A stretch of 64,000 bases of DNA from Pseudomonas fragi (GTDB lineage: Bacteria; Pseudomonadota; Gammaproteobacteria; Pseudomonadales; Pseudomonadaceae): positions 4,486,501 through 4,550,500 of the forward strand of contig NZ_LT629783.1 of NCBI RefSeq assembly GCF_900105835.1, written 5' to 3'. Positions 1-10,659 of the stretch are shown here, piece by piece. Within the stretch, counting starts at the first letter, position 1; every line of letters starts with the position of its first letter. The notes under the pieces were generated by a model. That model saw nothing but the letters and a program-made list of their open reading frames with translations, made no database searches and was not told the origin of the DNA. The position numbers and the translations under genes are program-made.

Positions 1-601
1 AGCCGTTGTCGGCTTCAACCGGGCGGAAGTTCAGGCCCAGGCGGGTGAATACGTTGCAGTAGGCCTGGTGCATGCGGTCATAAGTGACCTGCAGCGAAGC
101 GTTATCGGCGTGGAACGAGTAGGCGTCCTTCATGATGAATTCGCGGCCGCGCATCAAGCCGAAGCGTGGGCGGATCTCGTCACGGAATTTGGTCTGGATC
201 TGGTACAGGTTGATTGGCAGCTGTTTGTAGCTGTTCAACTCATTGCGGCACAGGTCGGTGATCACTTCTTCGTGGGTCGGGCCCACGCAGAACTCACGAC
301 CGTGGCGGTCTTTAAGGCGCAGCAGCTCCGGGCCGTATTCTTCCCAGCGCCCCGATTCCTGCCACAGTTCGGCTGGCTGGATGCTCGGCATCAGCACTTC
401 CAGAGCGCCTGCAGCGTTCATTTCTTCACGAACAATGGCTTCGGCCTTGCGCATGATCCGCAGGCCCATGGGCAGCCAGGTGTACAGGCCCGAAGCAAGT
501 TTGCGAATCATGCCGGCGCGCAGCATCAGCTGATGGCTGATAACGACCGCATCTGAAGGCGTTTCTTTCTGTGTGGCGAGCAAATATTGACTGGTGCGCA
601 T
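1..601 (-). CDS. proS: Prolyl-tRNA synthetase, N-terminal part (runs off left edge)
   Basis: Class II aminoacyl-tRNA synthetase that charges tRNA-Pro in the cytoplasm. Only the first 200 residues are present; the rest lies beyond base 1. Reading the complement from the ATG at 599-601 gives [19 protein letters not shown] follows near residues 107-112 and the class II motif 2, FRDEIRPR, at 139-146, then FGLMRGREF. This is the usual start of the long bacterial-type ProS, whose editing domain would come next. The gene is read away from ampG, and the 102-base gap between them holds a G/C-rich hairpin but no clear terminator. The identification is firm; only the missing C-terminus is unseen. Confidence 0.96.
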   Translation of the reverse strand, partial: MRTSQYLLATQKETPSDAVVISHQLMLRAGMIRKLASGLYTWLPMGLRIMRKAEAIVREEMNAAGALEVLMPSIQPAELWQESGRWEEYGPELLRLKDRHGREFCVGPTHEEVITDLCRNELNSYKQLPINLYQIQTKFRDEIRPRFGLMRGREFIMKDAYSFHADNASLQVTYDRMHQAYCNVFTRLGLNFRPVEADNG

Positions 602-703
602 GGTTAGCCGTTGCCGTGCTGGTGACTAGATATGACTGAGCATTGTACGGGCGAGACGTGCCTGCGTACAGGGTGGGCGGGGGAGAGGGGCTCCCCCCCG
701 TGT

Positions 704-2248
704 TTACGGGTGTTTTTCCAGGTCTACCGCTGGCTTGTGGCGGGCCCGGCGGCTCTCCTGGTACCAGTGCAGGCTGATCAGCAGCAGTGTGGGGATGCCC
801 ATCACCGCGGTGATGATAAAGAAGTTGTGATAACCGAACTTCTCCACCATGACCCCCGAGTATCCTCCCATCAAACGCGGCAGCAGCAGCATGATCGAAC
901 TGAGCAGGGCGTACTGGGTGGCGGAAAACTTGAGGTTGGTCAGGCTGGACAGGTAGGCCACGAACGCCGAAGTGGCGAGGCCGGAGCTGAAGTTGTCGAG
1001 GGAAATGGTGACAATCAGCATCTGCAGATTCGGCCCCATATCGGCGAGCAGCATGAACAGCAGGTTGGTGCCTGCCGATGCTGCGCCGCCGATAAGCAGG
1101 ATCGGCAGTATGCCGAAACGCACAATCAGCAAGCCGCCCATGCCCGCCCCGACAAGGGTCATGATCAGGCCGAAAATCTTGCTGACCCCGGCAATCTGGT
1201 CCTTGGTAAAGCCCTGGTCGATATAAAACACGTTGGCCATGACGCCCATGACCGTGTCTGACATCCGGTAGGTGGCAATCAACCCCAGCAGCAGCAGGGC
1301 TTGCCAGCGATAGCGCACAATAAAGTCGTTTACCGGCGTTAGCACCGGCGCCAGGCCGCGTCGGCCAATGGATGACAGGCACAATACCGTCAGCAGGGTG
1401 TACAGGATGGCACGCAGAAAGGCCCGGTCTTCCAGCACCAGGGTGATCGGGCTCACGCCTTCGAATAACACGCCGGCAAAATCGGTGTTGTAGAGCTGGG
1501 TGAACATGGCCGGCACGGATACCAGCAATACGATCAGGACGAAAACCGACGCCAGCTGGTGGCCGAAACTGTAGCGCCCGGCTGACAGCTGGGTACGCAA
1601 CGGCACGGGTGGTTCGCGCATAAACAGGGTGGTGAGCAGCGCGGGCACCATCAACAGGCCGAACAGCACGTAGGTGCCGGTCCAGGCCGAGTGCTTGTAG
1701 TTGAAGCCCGTCGAACCAAAGCCCTCGGCAAAGAACAGGGCGCCCGCCGTGGCCAGCAGGGCGGCCACGCGATAGCCGGACATGTAACTGGCGGCGAGCG
1801 CGGCCTGACGGTTGTCTTCGGCGATTTCCAGGCGATAGGCATCGACGGCAATGTCCTGGGTGGCCGAAGCGAAGGACACCACAACCGCAATGGCAATCAG
1901 CCAGGACAGATGTTTTTGCGGGTCACAAAAGCCCATGCCGATCAGGCCCAGAATGACCAGCGATTGCGACAGCACCAGCCATGAGCGACGCCGGCCCAGT
2001 TTGCCGAGCAATGGCAGGCGCCACTGGTCCAGCAGCGGCGACCACACCCACTTGAAGGCATAGGCCAGCCCGATCAGGCTGGCATAACCAATGGTTTCGC
2101 GGGCCACGCCGGCTTCGCGCAACCATACGGAGAGCGTTGAAAACACCAGCATGTACGGCAAACCGGCGGCAAAACCGAGCAGCAACAGCACGAGGGTCGA
2201 GGGGCTGGAATACGCAGCTAGCGCTTCGCGCCAGGTTTTACGGGGCAT
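704..2248 (-). CDS. ampG: AmpG-type muropeptide permease (MFS)
   Basis: Inner-membrane permease of the major facilitator superfamily, 514 residues. AmpG proteins import GlcNAc-anhydroMurNAc peptides released during wall turnover, feeding recycling and the AmpR signal for beta-lactamase induction. The N-terminus (PRKTWREALAAYSSPSTLVL) and the segment SASATQDIAVDAYR-like around residue 130 (here FASATQDIAVDAYRLE) match the AmpG family. Hydrophobic helices continue to about residue 490, followed by a short basic tail. The ATG at 2246-2248 has only a weak Shine-Dalgarno. Paralogues of AmpG exist in pseudomonads (AmpP), so the exact substrate range is inferred. It is read in the same direction as proS. 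Confidence 0.9.
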   Translation of the reverse strand: MPRKTWREALAAYSSPSTLVLLLLGFAAGLPYMLVFSTLSVWLREAGVARETIGYASLIGLAYAFKWVWSPLLDQWRLPLLGKLGRRRSWLVLSQSLVILGLIGMGFCDPQKHLSWLIAIAVVVSFASATQDIAVDAYRLEIAEDNRQAALAASYMSGYRVAALLATAGALFFAEGFGSTGFNYKHSAWTGTYVLFGLLMVPALLTTLFMREPPVPLRTQLSAGRYSFGHQLASVFVLIVLLVSVPAMFTQLYNTDFAGVLFEGVSPITLVLEDRAFLRAILYTLLTVLCLSSIGRRGLAPVLTPVNDFIVRYRWQALLLLGLIATYRMSDTVMGVMANVFYIDQGFTKDQIAGVSKIFGLIMTLVGAGMGGLLIVRFGILPILLIGGAASAGTNLLFMLLADMGPNLQMLIVTISLDNFSSGLATSAFVAYLSSLTNLKFSATQYALLSSIMLLLPRLMGGYSGVMVEKFGYHNFFIITAVMGIPTLLLISLHWYQESRRARHKPAVDLEKHP

Positions 2249-2290
2249 GGACTGGAGTCTGCCTCTGGTTGCGGAAACAAAGGGCGCACT

Positions 2291-2644
2291 CTAACCGCAG
2301 TGCTCTATCTGGCGCCAGCCATGACGGTGCATATCCACGCGATTATTCATGATGCTCACCCCTTCAGCGCGCAAACGCGCCCGTTGCTCATCACCCGAAG
2401 GACTGCCTGCTGGCAAACTGATACGCCCGCCGGCAGCGAGAACCCGGTGCCAGGGCAGGCGCGTACCTTCCGGGAGCTGGCTCAGGGTGCGCCCGACCCA
2501 ACGCGCTGCGCGCCCCAGCCCGGCCGCTTCGGCAAGTTGACCGTAAGTAACCACATAACCTGCGGGCACCATCATCAAGGTTGAGTACAGCGCCGTGCGC
2601 CGAATCTCGGCAGGGGTTTGAAGGATGTCTGGCGGTGTATTCAA
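2291..2644 (-). CDS. MGMT/ATL-family DNA-binding protein lacking the acceptor cysteine
   Basis: Small protein of the methylated-DNA-protein-cysteine methyltransferase family. The family's acceptor motif PCHRV reads PWHRV here, so the cysteine that accepts the alkyl group is replaced by tryptophan. Such alkyltransferase-like (ATL) proteins bind O6-alkylguanine and are thought to hand lesions to nucleotide excision repair. I prefer the TTG start at 2642-2644 (117 residues) because AGAAG lies six bases upstream. An ATG at 2699-2701 would add 19 residues (MCRSSFYSSV) that look unlike the family. The gene ends 42 bases before the ampG start and is probably co-transcribed with it. Confidence 0.8.
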   Translation of the reverse strand: MNTPPDILQTPAEIRRTALYSTLMMVPAGYVVTYGQLAEAAGLGRAARWVGRTLSQLPEGTRLPWHRVLAAGGRISLPAGSPSGDEQRARLRAEGVSIMNNRVDMHRHGWRQIEHCG

Positions 2645-2783
2645 GGTGCACTTCTGGGTAAGAGGGGGGGTTACAGAACTATAGAATGAACTCCGGCACA
2701 ATGAGCCGGTCTTTCTTCCTCAAGGGCGTGTCCATCGGGATAATGCCGGCATTCTTTCGCTTTTCTGAGTCTCGCACCTGCTT

Positions 2784-3797
2784 ATGTTGTCCAGAACCCT
2801 GCTATGCCTTGTTGCCATGTGCCTTGCCACACCTGTGTTTGCCGATACGGTGTGGTTGAAAAACGGCGACCGCCTGAGCGGCAAGATCAAAGTCTTTGAT
2901 GGCGGCAAGCTGCTGATCCAGACCGACTATGCCGGTGCCGTGCCGATTGACTGGAAACAGGTCAAAACACTCGAAAGCGATCAGGAGCTACTGGTCAAAC
3001 AGGATGCCTGGACCGGTGAAAAGGCCAAGTCGTTGCAGGCGGCCGAAGACGGCAGCGTCACCCTGGCCAACGGCGAAGCACCAAAAACCGTAGCACTGGC
3101 CAGTATCCAGCAAATCATCAAGCCCAAGCCGCTGGTTGAAGACATGGTCTGGAAAGGCAATGTTGACGTGGCGATGGACTACAAGCGGGCGGACAAGGAT
3201 ACCGACGACTACGATCTCGATTTCAAGACCACTGCCCGCCACGGCGCCTGGCGTCATCACGCAGAGGGTGAATACAACCGCGAGTTTCAGAACGATGTTG
3301 TCACCACGGACAACTGGACTGCCGAGTACGCGCTCGACTACTTCATCGATGAAAAGTGGTACTGGCAAGGTCGCTTGACCTACAACCGCGATCGGGTCGA
3401 AGACATCTCCCGCCAGCGCACGGTCGGTACTGGCCCTGGCTATCAGTTTTGGGATGACGAACTGGGCGCGTTCTCGCTCGGCTCACTGCTCAATCGCACC
3501 GACTACGAATACTCTGACGGCAAGAAAGACAACTTCTACTCGCTAGCCATGAAATGGGACTACAACCGCTACCTGATGGGCAAAACGGTCTCATTCTTTA
3601 CCAATGGTGAATTGGGCAAGTCGCTGGAAGGGGAGTCGGACTACAGTCTCGATTCCGAAATCGGCTTGCGCTACAAGGTGACGGAATGGGCATCGCTGAA
3701 CCTCAAGGCCGAGAAAGACTTGATCGGCAGCTCGACCGGTTCCGATAACTCCCTTAACAAAACCCGCTATACCGTGGGGTTTGGGGTGGTCTGGTGA
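2784..3797 (+). CDS. DUF481 outer-membrane protein (YdiY-like)
   Basis: Exported protein of 337 residues with a clear Sec signal peptide (MLSRTLLCLVAMCLATPVFA, about 20 residues). A short beta-rich N-terminal segment (TVWLKNGDRLSGKI) follows, then a C-terminal DUF481 region rich in alternating aromatic and charged strands and ending in VGFGVVW. A final aromatic residue is typical of outer-membrane barrels. Related proteins (E. coli YdiY) are salt- or acid-induced outer-membrane proteins of unknown function. It is transcribed alone, divergent from the MGMT-like gene and convergent with the SDR gene. No strong ribosome-binding site is seen before the ATG, but the signal peptide fixes the start. 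Confidence 0.85.
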   Translation: MLSRTLLCLVAMCLATPVFADTVWLKNGDRLSGKIKVFDGGKLLIQTDYAGAVPIDWKQVKTLESDQELLVKQDAWTGEKAKSLQAAEDGSVTLANGEAPKTVALASIQQIIKPKPLVEDMVWKGNVDVAMDYKRADKDTDDYDLDFKTTARHGAWRHHAEGEYNREFQNDVVTTDNWTAEYALDYFIDEKWYWQGRLTYNRDRVEDISRQRTVGTGPGYQFWDDELGAFSLGSLLNRTDYEYSDGKKDNFYSLAMKWDYNRYLMGKTVSFFTNGELGKSLEGESDYSLDSEIGLRYKVTEWASLNLKAEKDLIGSSTGSDNSLNKTRYTVGFGVVW

Positions 3798-3808
3798 TCA
3801 CTCACGCC

Positions 3809-3952
3809 GTAGCAGCTGCCGAAGGAACGAGGCTGCGTTCGGCGGCGAAGCCGTCGTAAAACCTGTGAACTCAATAAATCTGGCACACCGAGTTGCCTGA
3901 TTCACGACGACTGCGTCGCCGAACGCAGCCTCGTTCCTCCGGCAGCTGCTAC
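3809..3952. repeat. REPIN-like long palindrome, family A copy 1
   Basis: A 144-base unit between two convergent genes. It begins GTAGCAGCTGCC and ends GGCAGCTGCTAC. Each arm continues with GAACGAGGCTGCGTTCGG or its complement, around a 50-60 base centre. Four other copies in this window share the arms and parts of the centre (14445, 29891, 37069, 49381). Pairs of inverted REP arms moving as one unit are known as REPINs in Pseudomonas; no RAYT transposase is in the window. Confidence 0.85.
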
Positions 3953-3960
3953 AGTTTGCT

Positions 3961-4719
3961 CTAGATCCGCAGCCCGCCATCGAGCTCCAGTATCCGCCCG
4001 GTGTAGTAGTCGTTTTCAAAAATATACGCCGCCGAATGGGCGATTTCTTCAACCTTGCCCATGCGCTTGAGCGGGATGCCCGAGGTCATTTTTTCCAGGG
4101 CTTCGGGCTTCATGCCCAGGGTCATTTCGGTTTCGATAAAGCCAGGTGCAATCCCGGCTACCCGAATGCCGTAGCGCGACAGCTCCTTGGCCCAGGTCAC
4201 GGTTGCCGCCGCAACCCCGGCCTTGGCCGCCGAGTAGTTGGTCTGGCCGACATTGCCGGCACGGGATATCGACGAAATATTGATGATCGCGCCCTGGCTG
4301 TTGAGCTCGATCATTTTCGCCGCCACCTCACGGGTGCACAGGAACACCCCGGTCAGGTTGACGTCGATCACTGCCTGCCATTGCGCCAGGCTCATCTTGG
4401 TCATGACGCCATCCTTGACCTTGAGCAGCAGCCCGTCACGCAAGATTCCGGCGTTGTTGACAAGACCATTGATCGCGCGAAAATCTTCTGCAATCTGGGC
4501 CACGGTTTGCGTAACCTGTTCTTCGTCAGCGACATTGCACAGGTAAGCGCGAGCCTCGACACCGTGTGCCTGACAGGCCGCAACGGCCAACTCGAGCTTT
4601 TCCGGGTTGAGGTCGACCAGTGCCAGTTTGGCGCCCTTGGCCGCCAGGTACTCGGCCATTGCACGGCCCAGGCCCTGGCAGCCGCCAGTGATAATGATTA
4701 CTTTGTCTTTTAGTTGCAT
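3961..4719 (-). CDS. SDR family oxidoreductase (FabG-like)
   Basis: Short-chain dehydrogenase/reductase of 252 residues. It has the N-terminal NAD(P)-binding motif TGGCQGLG (the TGxxxGxG class), the NNAG motif after ADE-like residues, the serine of IINISSISR, and YSAAK with the catalytic Tyr-Lys pair. The C-terminus LDGGLRI is typical of FabG-type ketoacyl reductases, but many paralogues with other substrates share it, so the substrate is not assigned. It is divergent from the HugZ-type gene; only 52 bases separate the two starts and must hold both promoters. Confidence 0.85.
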   Translation of the reverse strand: MQLKDKVIIITGGCQGLGRAMAEYLAAKGAKLALVDLNPEKLELAVAACQAHGVEARAYLCNVADEEQVTQTVAQIAEDFRAINGLVNNAGILRDGLLLKVKDGVMTKMSLAQWQAVIDVNLTGVFLCTREVAAKMIELNSQGAIINISSISRAGNVGQTNYSAAKAGVAAATVTWAKELSRYGIRVAGIAPGFIETEMTLGMKPEALEKMTSGIPLKRMGKVEEIAHSAAYIFENDYYTGRILELDGGLRI

Positions 4720-4771
4720 GTGTGCCCTGATCTCGACCGTTAAATGCGGATTTTTATTAAGGAGTCATAAG

Positions 4772-5497
4772 TTGAGCGTTGAAGCTGCCAAGCATGCCCG
4801 AGAATTATTGCTCAAGGAATACCGTGGCGCCCTGGCTACCCAGTCCAAGGCCATGCCGGGTTTCCCGTTTGGCTCCGTGGTGCCGTACTGCCTGGACGAG
4901 CAGGGGCGGCCGCTGATCCTGATCAGCCGCATTGCCCAGCACACCCATAACCTGCGCAAGGACCCCAAGTGCTCCCTGATGGTGGGCGAGCGCGGGGCTG
5001 AAGATGTGCAGGCGGTCGGCCGCCTTACCGTGCTGGCCGAAGCCGAACAACTGAGCGATGCCGCCGCCATTGCCGCCGCCGCCGAGCGTTACTACCGCTA
5101 TTTCCCCGAAGCGAAGGGCTATGACATTGCCCATGATTTCGACTTCTGGGTGCTCAACCCGGTGCGTCACCGTTACATCGGCGGCTTTGGTGCCATTCAC
5201 TGGCTGGACCAGGTCACGCTGGCCAACCCCTTTGCCGGGCAGGTCGAGGTGCGCATGGTCGAGCACATGAACAGCGACCACGCCAATGCCATCGAACACT
5301 ATGTCGAAATGACCGGGCTGCCCCGCACAGCGCCAGCTACGCTGGTGGGCATCGACAGCGAAGGCATGCACTTGCGCATCGGCGAAGGGCTGCACTGGCT
5401 GGCCTTTCCTGAGCCTTGCAACACTTCGACACAGGTGCGCGAAGCTCTGGTTTTGCTGGCCCGAGCCAGTGAATGGCCGAAAAAACAGACGGTCTGA
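4772..5497 (+). CDS. HugZ/pyridoxamine-phosphate-oxidase-fold protein with DUF2470
   Basis: Protein of 241 residues with an N-terminal split-barrel flavin/haem-binding fold (PFGSVVPYCLDEQGRPLILIS, then HTHNLRKDPKCSLMV). A C-terminal DUF2470 domain starts near VRMVEHMNSDHANAIEHY. This architecture is shared with HugZ-type haem-binding proteins, some of which degrade haem; activity here is inferred only. I chose the TTG start at 4772-4774 because AAGGAG sits seven bases upstream (4759-4764). Longer readings lack a ribosome-binding site and run into the opposite gene. The next gene, fxsA, follows after 71 bases. Confidence 0.82.
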   Translation: MSVEAAKHARELLLKEYRGALATQSKAMPGFPFGSVVPYCLDEQGRPLILISRIAQHTHNLRKDPKCSLMVGERGAEDVQAVGRLTVLAEAEQLSDAAAIAAAAERYYRYFPEAKGYDIAHDFDFWVLNPVRHRYIGGFGAIHWLDQVTLANPFAGQVEVRMVEHMNSDHANAIEHYVEMTGLPRTAPATLVGIDSEGMHLRIGEGLHWLAFPEPCNTSTQVREALVLLARASEWPKKQTV

Positions 5498-5568
5498 CCT
5501 TGAATTTGTACAGGCGCGCCGTCATCTAGTCTTGGTTGGAAGATATTCTTCCGGAGAGGAATCATTTG

Positions 5569-6039
5569 ATGCGCGCTTTTCTATTGCTCTTTCTGTTGTT
5601 TCCAGTGCTAGAGCTGTACGTCTTTTTCAAGGTCAGCACCGCTATCGGGTTTTTCCCCGCGTTGTTGCTGATCATTGCCGGCTCCATGCTCGGTGTACTG
5701 GTTGTTCGCGTCGCAGGCCTGGCCACGGCGCTCAAGGCGCGTGAAAGCCTTAACCGCGGCGAACTGCCTGCCCAGCAAATGCTTGAAGGCCTGATGCTGG
5801 CGCTGGGTGGTGGCCTGTTGGTTCTACCAGGTTTTATCAGCGATGCGGCCGGTCTGCTGTTGCTGTTCCCGCCAGTTCGCCGGTTTCTGGTCAACCGCCT
5901 GCGCAAGCGTGCTGAAGAACAGGCGATCCGCCAGCGTGCGTTTGCCGAAGATTTCGAAGCCGCACGACCACGCTCCCATCAGCCTTTGGGGCGTGAGCCC
6001 AATGTGATCGAAGGCGAGTTCGAACACCGCGACAAATAA
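5569..6039 (+). CDS. fxsA: FxsA family inner-membrane protein
   Basis: Membrane protein of 156 residues. It has three or four hydrophobic segments (about residues 1-20, 25-50 and 75-105) and a basic, hydrophilic cytoplasmic tail from about residue 110. The opening MRAFLLLFLLFPVLELYVFF and the GSMLGVLVVR segment are characteristic of FxsA, a protein linked to phage exclusion in E. coli and often found beside groES-groEL, as it is here. The ATG at 5569 is preceded by GGAGAGG. A strong terminator follows 15 bases after the stop, so it is transcribed separately from groES. Confidence 0.9.
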   Translation: MRAFLLLFLLFPVLELYVFFKVSTAIGFFPALLLIIAGSMLGVLVVRVAGLATALKARESLNRGELPAQQMLEGLMLALGGGLLVLPGFISDAAGLLLLFPPVRRFLVNRLRKRAEEQAIRQRAFAEDFEAARPRSHQPLGREPNVIEGEFEHRDK

Positions 6040-6054
6040 GGCTTTGGCATGAAC

Positions 6055-6086
6055 AACACGGCACCCAGGGTGCCGTGTTTGTTTTT
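6055..6086 (+). terminator. Rho-independent terminator after fxsA
   Basis: A stem of about ten base pairs (AACACGGCACC pairing with GGTGCCGTGTT) with a tiny loop, followed by a T-rich run. It closes the fxsA transcript just ahead of the groES promoter region. Confidence 0.85.
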
Positions 6087-6120
6087 GGCGAGGCGCCAGG
6101 TTAAAAAATTCCTGGGCGTG

Positions 6121-6151
6121 CCCTTGTAATAAGTGGATGCGCCCTTATGTA
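6121..6151 (+). promoter_or_regulatory. Candidate sigma-32 heat-shock promoter of groESL
   Basis: CCCTTGTAA at 6121-6129 and CCTTATGTA at 6143-6151 resemble the sigma-32 elements (CTTGAAA and CCCCATNT) with 13 bases between them, and lie about 130 bases before groES. No CIRCE inverted repeat is visible, which fits sigma-32 rather than HrcA control. The match is partial. Confidence 0.5.
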
Positions 6152-6280
6152 ACGGACACCGCAGGGTTTTACTGGCAACAGCAAAACTCCAACCGCGAAT
6201 CGCCCCCGGCATTTCCGGACTCGTAAACCCAGCCGGTATTGACACCGGCCGATGAACACCTCAATTAGGAGAGATCGACA

Positions 6281-6574
6281 ATGAAGCTTCGTCCTCTGCA
6301 TGACCGCGTCGTAATCCGTCGCAGCGAAGAAGAAAAGAAAACCGCTGGTGGTATCGTTCTGCCGGGTTCTGCTGCTGAAAAAGCTAACAGCGGTGAAGTG
6401 ATCGCCGTTGGTACGGGTCGCGTTCTGGACAACGGTGAAGTGCGTGCACTGGCCGTTAAAGTGGGTGACAAGGTTGTGTTCGGCCCTTACTCCGGCAGCA
6501 ACACTGTAAAAGTCGACGGCGAAGACCTGCTGGTTATGGCTGAGAACGAGATTCTCGCTGTAATCGAAGGCTGA
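6281..6574 (+). CDS. groES: Co-chaperonin GroES (Hsp10)
   Basis: Ninety-seven residues, the standard GroES length, starting [14 protein letters not shown]. The mobile-loop segment is [17 protein letters not shown] around residues 15-32, and the protein ends EILAVIEG. It forms the heptameric lid of the GroEL folding chamber in the cytoplasm. TAGGAGAG lies eight bases before the ATG. groEL follows after 49 bases in the same transcript. A heat-shock-type promoter candidate lies upstream. Codon use is strongly biased toward optimal codons compared with neighbouring genes, as expected for very highly expressed proteins. Confidence 0.98.
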   Translation: MKLRPLHDRVVIRRSEEEKKTAGGIVLPGSAAEKANSGEVIAVGTGRVLDNGEVRALAVKVGDKVVFGPYSGSNTVKVDGEDLLVMAENEILAVIEG

Positions 6575-6611
6575 TTTCCCGCTCCTTTTCCCGTTACTAC
6601 AAAGTATTTAA

Positions 6612-8264
<1,653 letters not shown>

Positions 8265-8285
8265 GCCAGCCTTACCCCGATACGC

Positions 8286-8322
8286 AAAAGCCCCGCCTGA
8301 GTGATCAGGCGGGGCTTTTTTG
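8286..8322 (+). terminator. Rho-independent terminator of groESL
   Basis: AAAAGCCCCGCCTGA pairs with TCAGGCGGGGCTTTTTT across the short loop GTGA. It is a strong GC-rich stem with a T run, 21 bases after groEL. Confidence 0.93.
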
Positions 8323-8337
8323 TGGGTCTATTAAAAG

Positions 8338-8479
8338 CCCCTCACCCTGGCCCTCTCCCAGAGGGAGAGGGGATTGACCGAGCCGATGCAGGATTCAACT
8401 CAATGCATTCAGGCTGCAGAGATTCTGCAATATCCCCCAATCAGCCCCCTCTCCCTTTGGGAGAGGGTTGGGGTGAGGG
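8338..8479. repeat. Long inverted repeat, family C (CCCTCACCC arms)
   Basis: A 142-base unit with terminal inverted repeats: CCCTCACCCTGGCCCTCTCCC at the left and its near-complement ending GGTTGGGGTGAGGG at the right. Each arm also folds on itself (CCCTCTCCC with GGGAGAGGGG). It lies between the groESL terminator and the 3' end of the converging sulfatase-fold gene. A shorter single-arm relative is at 26737-26774. Confidence 0.8.
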
Positions 8480-8490
8480 TCGCAAGGCAA

Positions 8491-10440
8491 TTACCGTTGC
8501 GAAACCTGCCCCGCTTCGACCTGCACCGGCTTCCAGCCCAGCAACTGCTGCTTGAAGCCATGACTGGCGCCCTGATAGTAGGCAATCGCCCGCTCAATCA
8601 ACGGATCAGTCGCCGGTACTCGCGATTCAATACTGGTGCTCAGCGCATCATCATGGCGGCGCAGCCCTTGGCGCGGGCTGAGAATGGCCAGGTCTTGGCC
8701 GTCAAACAACCCCAGGTGCTGGTAGTTGCCCACCACCACTCGCGGTGGCAACGGGTTGTCCTGCAACAGGTTGCGGCCAAAGAAGGTTGACTGGTAATCC
8801 AGGTTCAACAAGCCGAGCAAGGTGGGCGCCAGGTCGATCTGGCTGGCCAGTTGCGAGTTCTCACGGGCCTCTATCAGTTTTGGCGCATAGATAAACAACG
8901 GGATCTGGTAGTTGGTGATCGGCAAGTCTTCCTTGCCGGCACTGCCTGCCGTGTGGTCAGCCACGAAGACGAAGATCGTGTTATCGAACCAGGGTTTTTT
9001 ACGCGCATCGTTAAGGAATTGGCCGATGGCGTAGTCGGTGTATTTCACTGCGCCGTCGCGACCATTGCCCGACTTGATGTCGATCCGGCCTTCAGGGTAG
9101 GTGTAAGGACGGTGGTTGGAGGTGGTCATCAACTGCAGCAAAAACGGCTTTTGTTGCGCGTAATTGGCGTCGGCCAGTTTCAGGGTTTCGCGGTACAGGT
9201 CTTCGTCAGCCATGCCCCAGGCATTTTTGAAGTGGATATCGGCTTCATTCACGCTGCTTTGGTCGACAACGCGGTAACCGTTGCCACTGAAAAAGGCGTT
9301 CATGTTGTCGAAGTAGCCGCGCCCGCCATACACGAACACGCTGTCATAGCCCACGCCATTGAGCTGCTGGCCGAGGCTGGCAAAGCCGCTTTCACGGCCG
9401 ATACGCTTGACGATGGAGCGCCCCGGTGTCGGCGGAATGGCCAGGGTGATGGCTTCCAGGCCGCGGTCGGTACGGGTGCCGGTGGCATAGAAGTTGTTGA
9501 AGTACAGGCTCTCCTTGCGCAGTTGGTCCAGGTTCGGCGTCAGGTTGCGGCCGTCACCGTTGCTGCCCAGGTACTTGGCACTGAGGCTTTCGATGGTCAC
9601 CAGCACGATGTTGGGTTGGCGCGCAGTGCCGGGGTTGTCGATATTGCGGCGGATATCCAGCGGGTCCTGGCCAACGAAGGTGGCGTTGGGTTCGGTCAGT
9701 TCTGCGCGCAGCTGTTTGGCCACTACGTCTGTGGGCAGGCTGGCGTAAAACTGCTGGTAATCCAGTTCGTTGTTACGGAACGCAGCGAAGAACTGGTACG
9801 GGCCATTGCTCGCCAGTTCATGTTGGTAGGCGTTGCCGCCCTGGCCGCGCGGGCCGTCCTGGTCCAGCAGTTGCAGGCTCAGGCCGGCAACCAGCAACAG
9901 GCCAGCAAAGGTCGCCAGACGACCGCCAAAAGAGGGTAGCGGTGCGTTCATCGCAGCTTTGAACGGCTTGCGCAGCACCAGGCTCAACACTATGGCCGCC
10001 AGGGCGATGGCGCTGAGCAGGATGCCGATCGGGTAGGATTCCAGTACGTTGTTCAGTACTTCGTCGGAGTAGACCAGGTAGTCCACCGCGATAAAGTTGA
10101 AGCGCACCCCAAACTCATCCCAGAACAGCCACTCGGCGACGGCGGTGAACAGCATGGCAAACAGGCTGACGGTCAGCAGGCCTTGCAGAAACCACTGATG
10201 GCCACGGCGGCGCCACAGCGCAGGCGGACAGAGCAGCAGGTACAGGCCCAGGGGCACAGCGGCATAGGTCAAGAAGCCAAGGTCGTAAAGCAGGCCAATC
10301 CCGAACACCGGCAGCCAGTTGTTGCCAGCCTCACCCAGGTGGGTGACCAGCAGGACGCCTCGGGTGATCAAAAAAGTCGCCAGCCAGCAGCCAGTCAACA
10401 ACAGGAGGTAGCGCATAGGCGCAGTGTGCAGCAGACGCAT
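8491..10440 (-). CDS. LTA synthase family protein (membrane sulfatase-fold phosphotransferase)
   Basis: Inner-membrane enzyme of about 649 residues. Five hydrophobic segments lie in the first 190 residues, followed by a large periplasmic alkaline-phosphatase/sulfatase-fold domain. Family motifs seen are IVLVTIESLSAKYLG, with the putative nucleophile serine and metal ligand, and FVFVADHTAGSAGK, with the C-terminal Asp-His metal pair. Relatives include lipoteichoic acid synthases and OpgB-type phosphoglycerol transferases; in a Gram-negative the substrate is more likely periplasmic glucan or another envelope glycan. MRLLHTAP starts at 10440, and an internal ATG (MRYLLLL) is also possible. It is divergent from colRS, a system that protects the envelope. 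Confidence 0.85.
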   Translation of the reverse strand: MRLLHTAPMRYLLLLTGCWLATFLITRGVLLVTHLGEAGNNWLPVFGIGLLYDLGFLTYAAVPLGLYLLLCPPALWRRRGHQWFLQGLLTVSLFAMLFTAVAEWLFWDEFGVRFNFIAVDYLVYSDEVLNNVLESYPIGILLSAIALAAIVLSLVLRKPFKAAMNAPLPSFGGRLATFAGLLLVAGLSLQLLDQDGPRGQGGNAYQHELASNGPYQFFAAFRNNELDYQQFYASLPTDVVAKQLRAELTEPNATFVGQDPLDIRRNIDNPGTARQPNIVLVTIESLSAKYLGSNGDGRNLTPNLDQLRKESLYFNNFYATGTRTDRGLEAITLAIPPTPGRSIVKRIGRESGFASLGQQLNGVGYDSVFVYGGRGYFDNMNAFFSGNGYRVVDQSSVNEADIHFKNAWGMADEDLYRETLKLADANYAQQKPFLLQLMTTSNHRPYTYPEGRIDIKSGNGRDGAVKYTDYAIGQFLNDARKKPWFDNTIFVFVADHTAGSAGKEDLPITNYQIPLFIYAPKLIEARENSQLASQIDLAPTLLGLLNLDYQSTFFGRNLLQDNPLPPRVVVGNYQHLGLFDGQDLAILSPRQGLRRHDDALSTSIESRVPATDPLIERAIAYYQGASHGFKQQLLGWKPVQVEAGQVSQR

Positions 10441-10659
10441 GGGTTGTTTTTCCTTAAACGCGGGAGGCTTTATCGCGGGGGGAGCGGGAGTGTGCGCGCG
10501 CCACTGTATTGAGTTTGTGAACCGATAGTAAAAAAAATGTCATTTCTGTGAGAGCTATAACTAAATTGTCTGAGCGCCCTGTGGTGCTGGCCCTGCGCGG
10601 TTGTTGGCCTTAAGCTGCGCGGGCCAAGACGGCCGTAACTGTGAACGGAGAGAGTGCCC

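Noticed and set aside
602..703. Hairpin near 677-700 (GGGGGAG and CTCCCCC) as terminator of ampG
   Set aside because: There is a GC stem but no T run on either strand, so I could not support a terminator.
8338..8479. Family C repeat as an insertion-sequence remnant
   Set aside because: No transposase fragment and no target-site duplication can be seen; it resembles a palindromic intergenic repeat instead.
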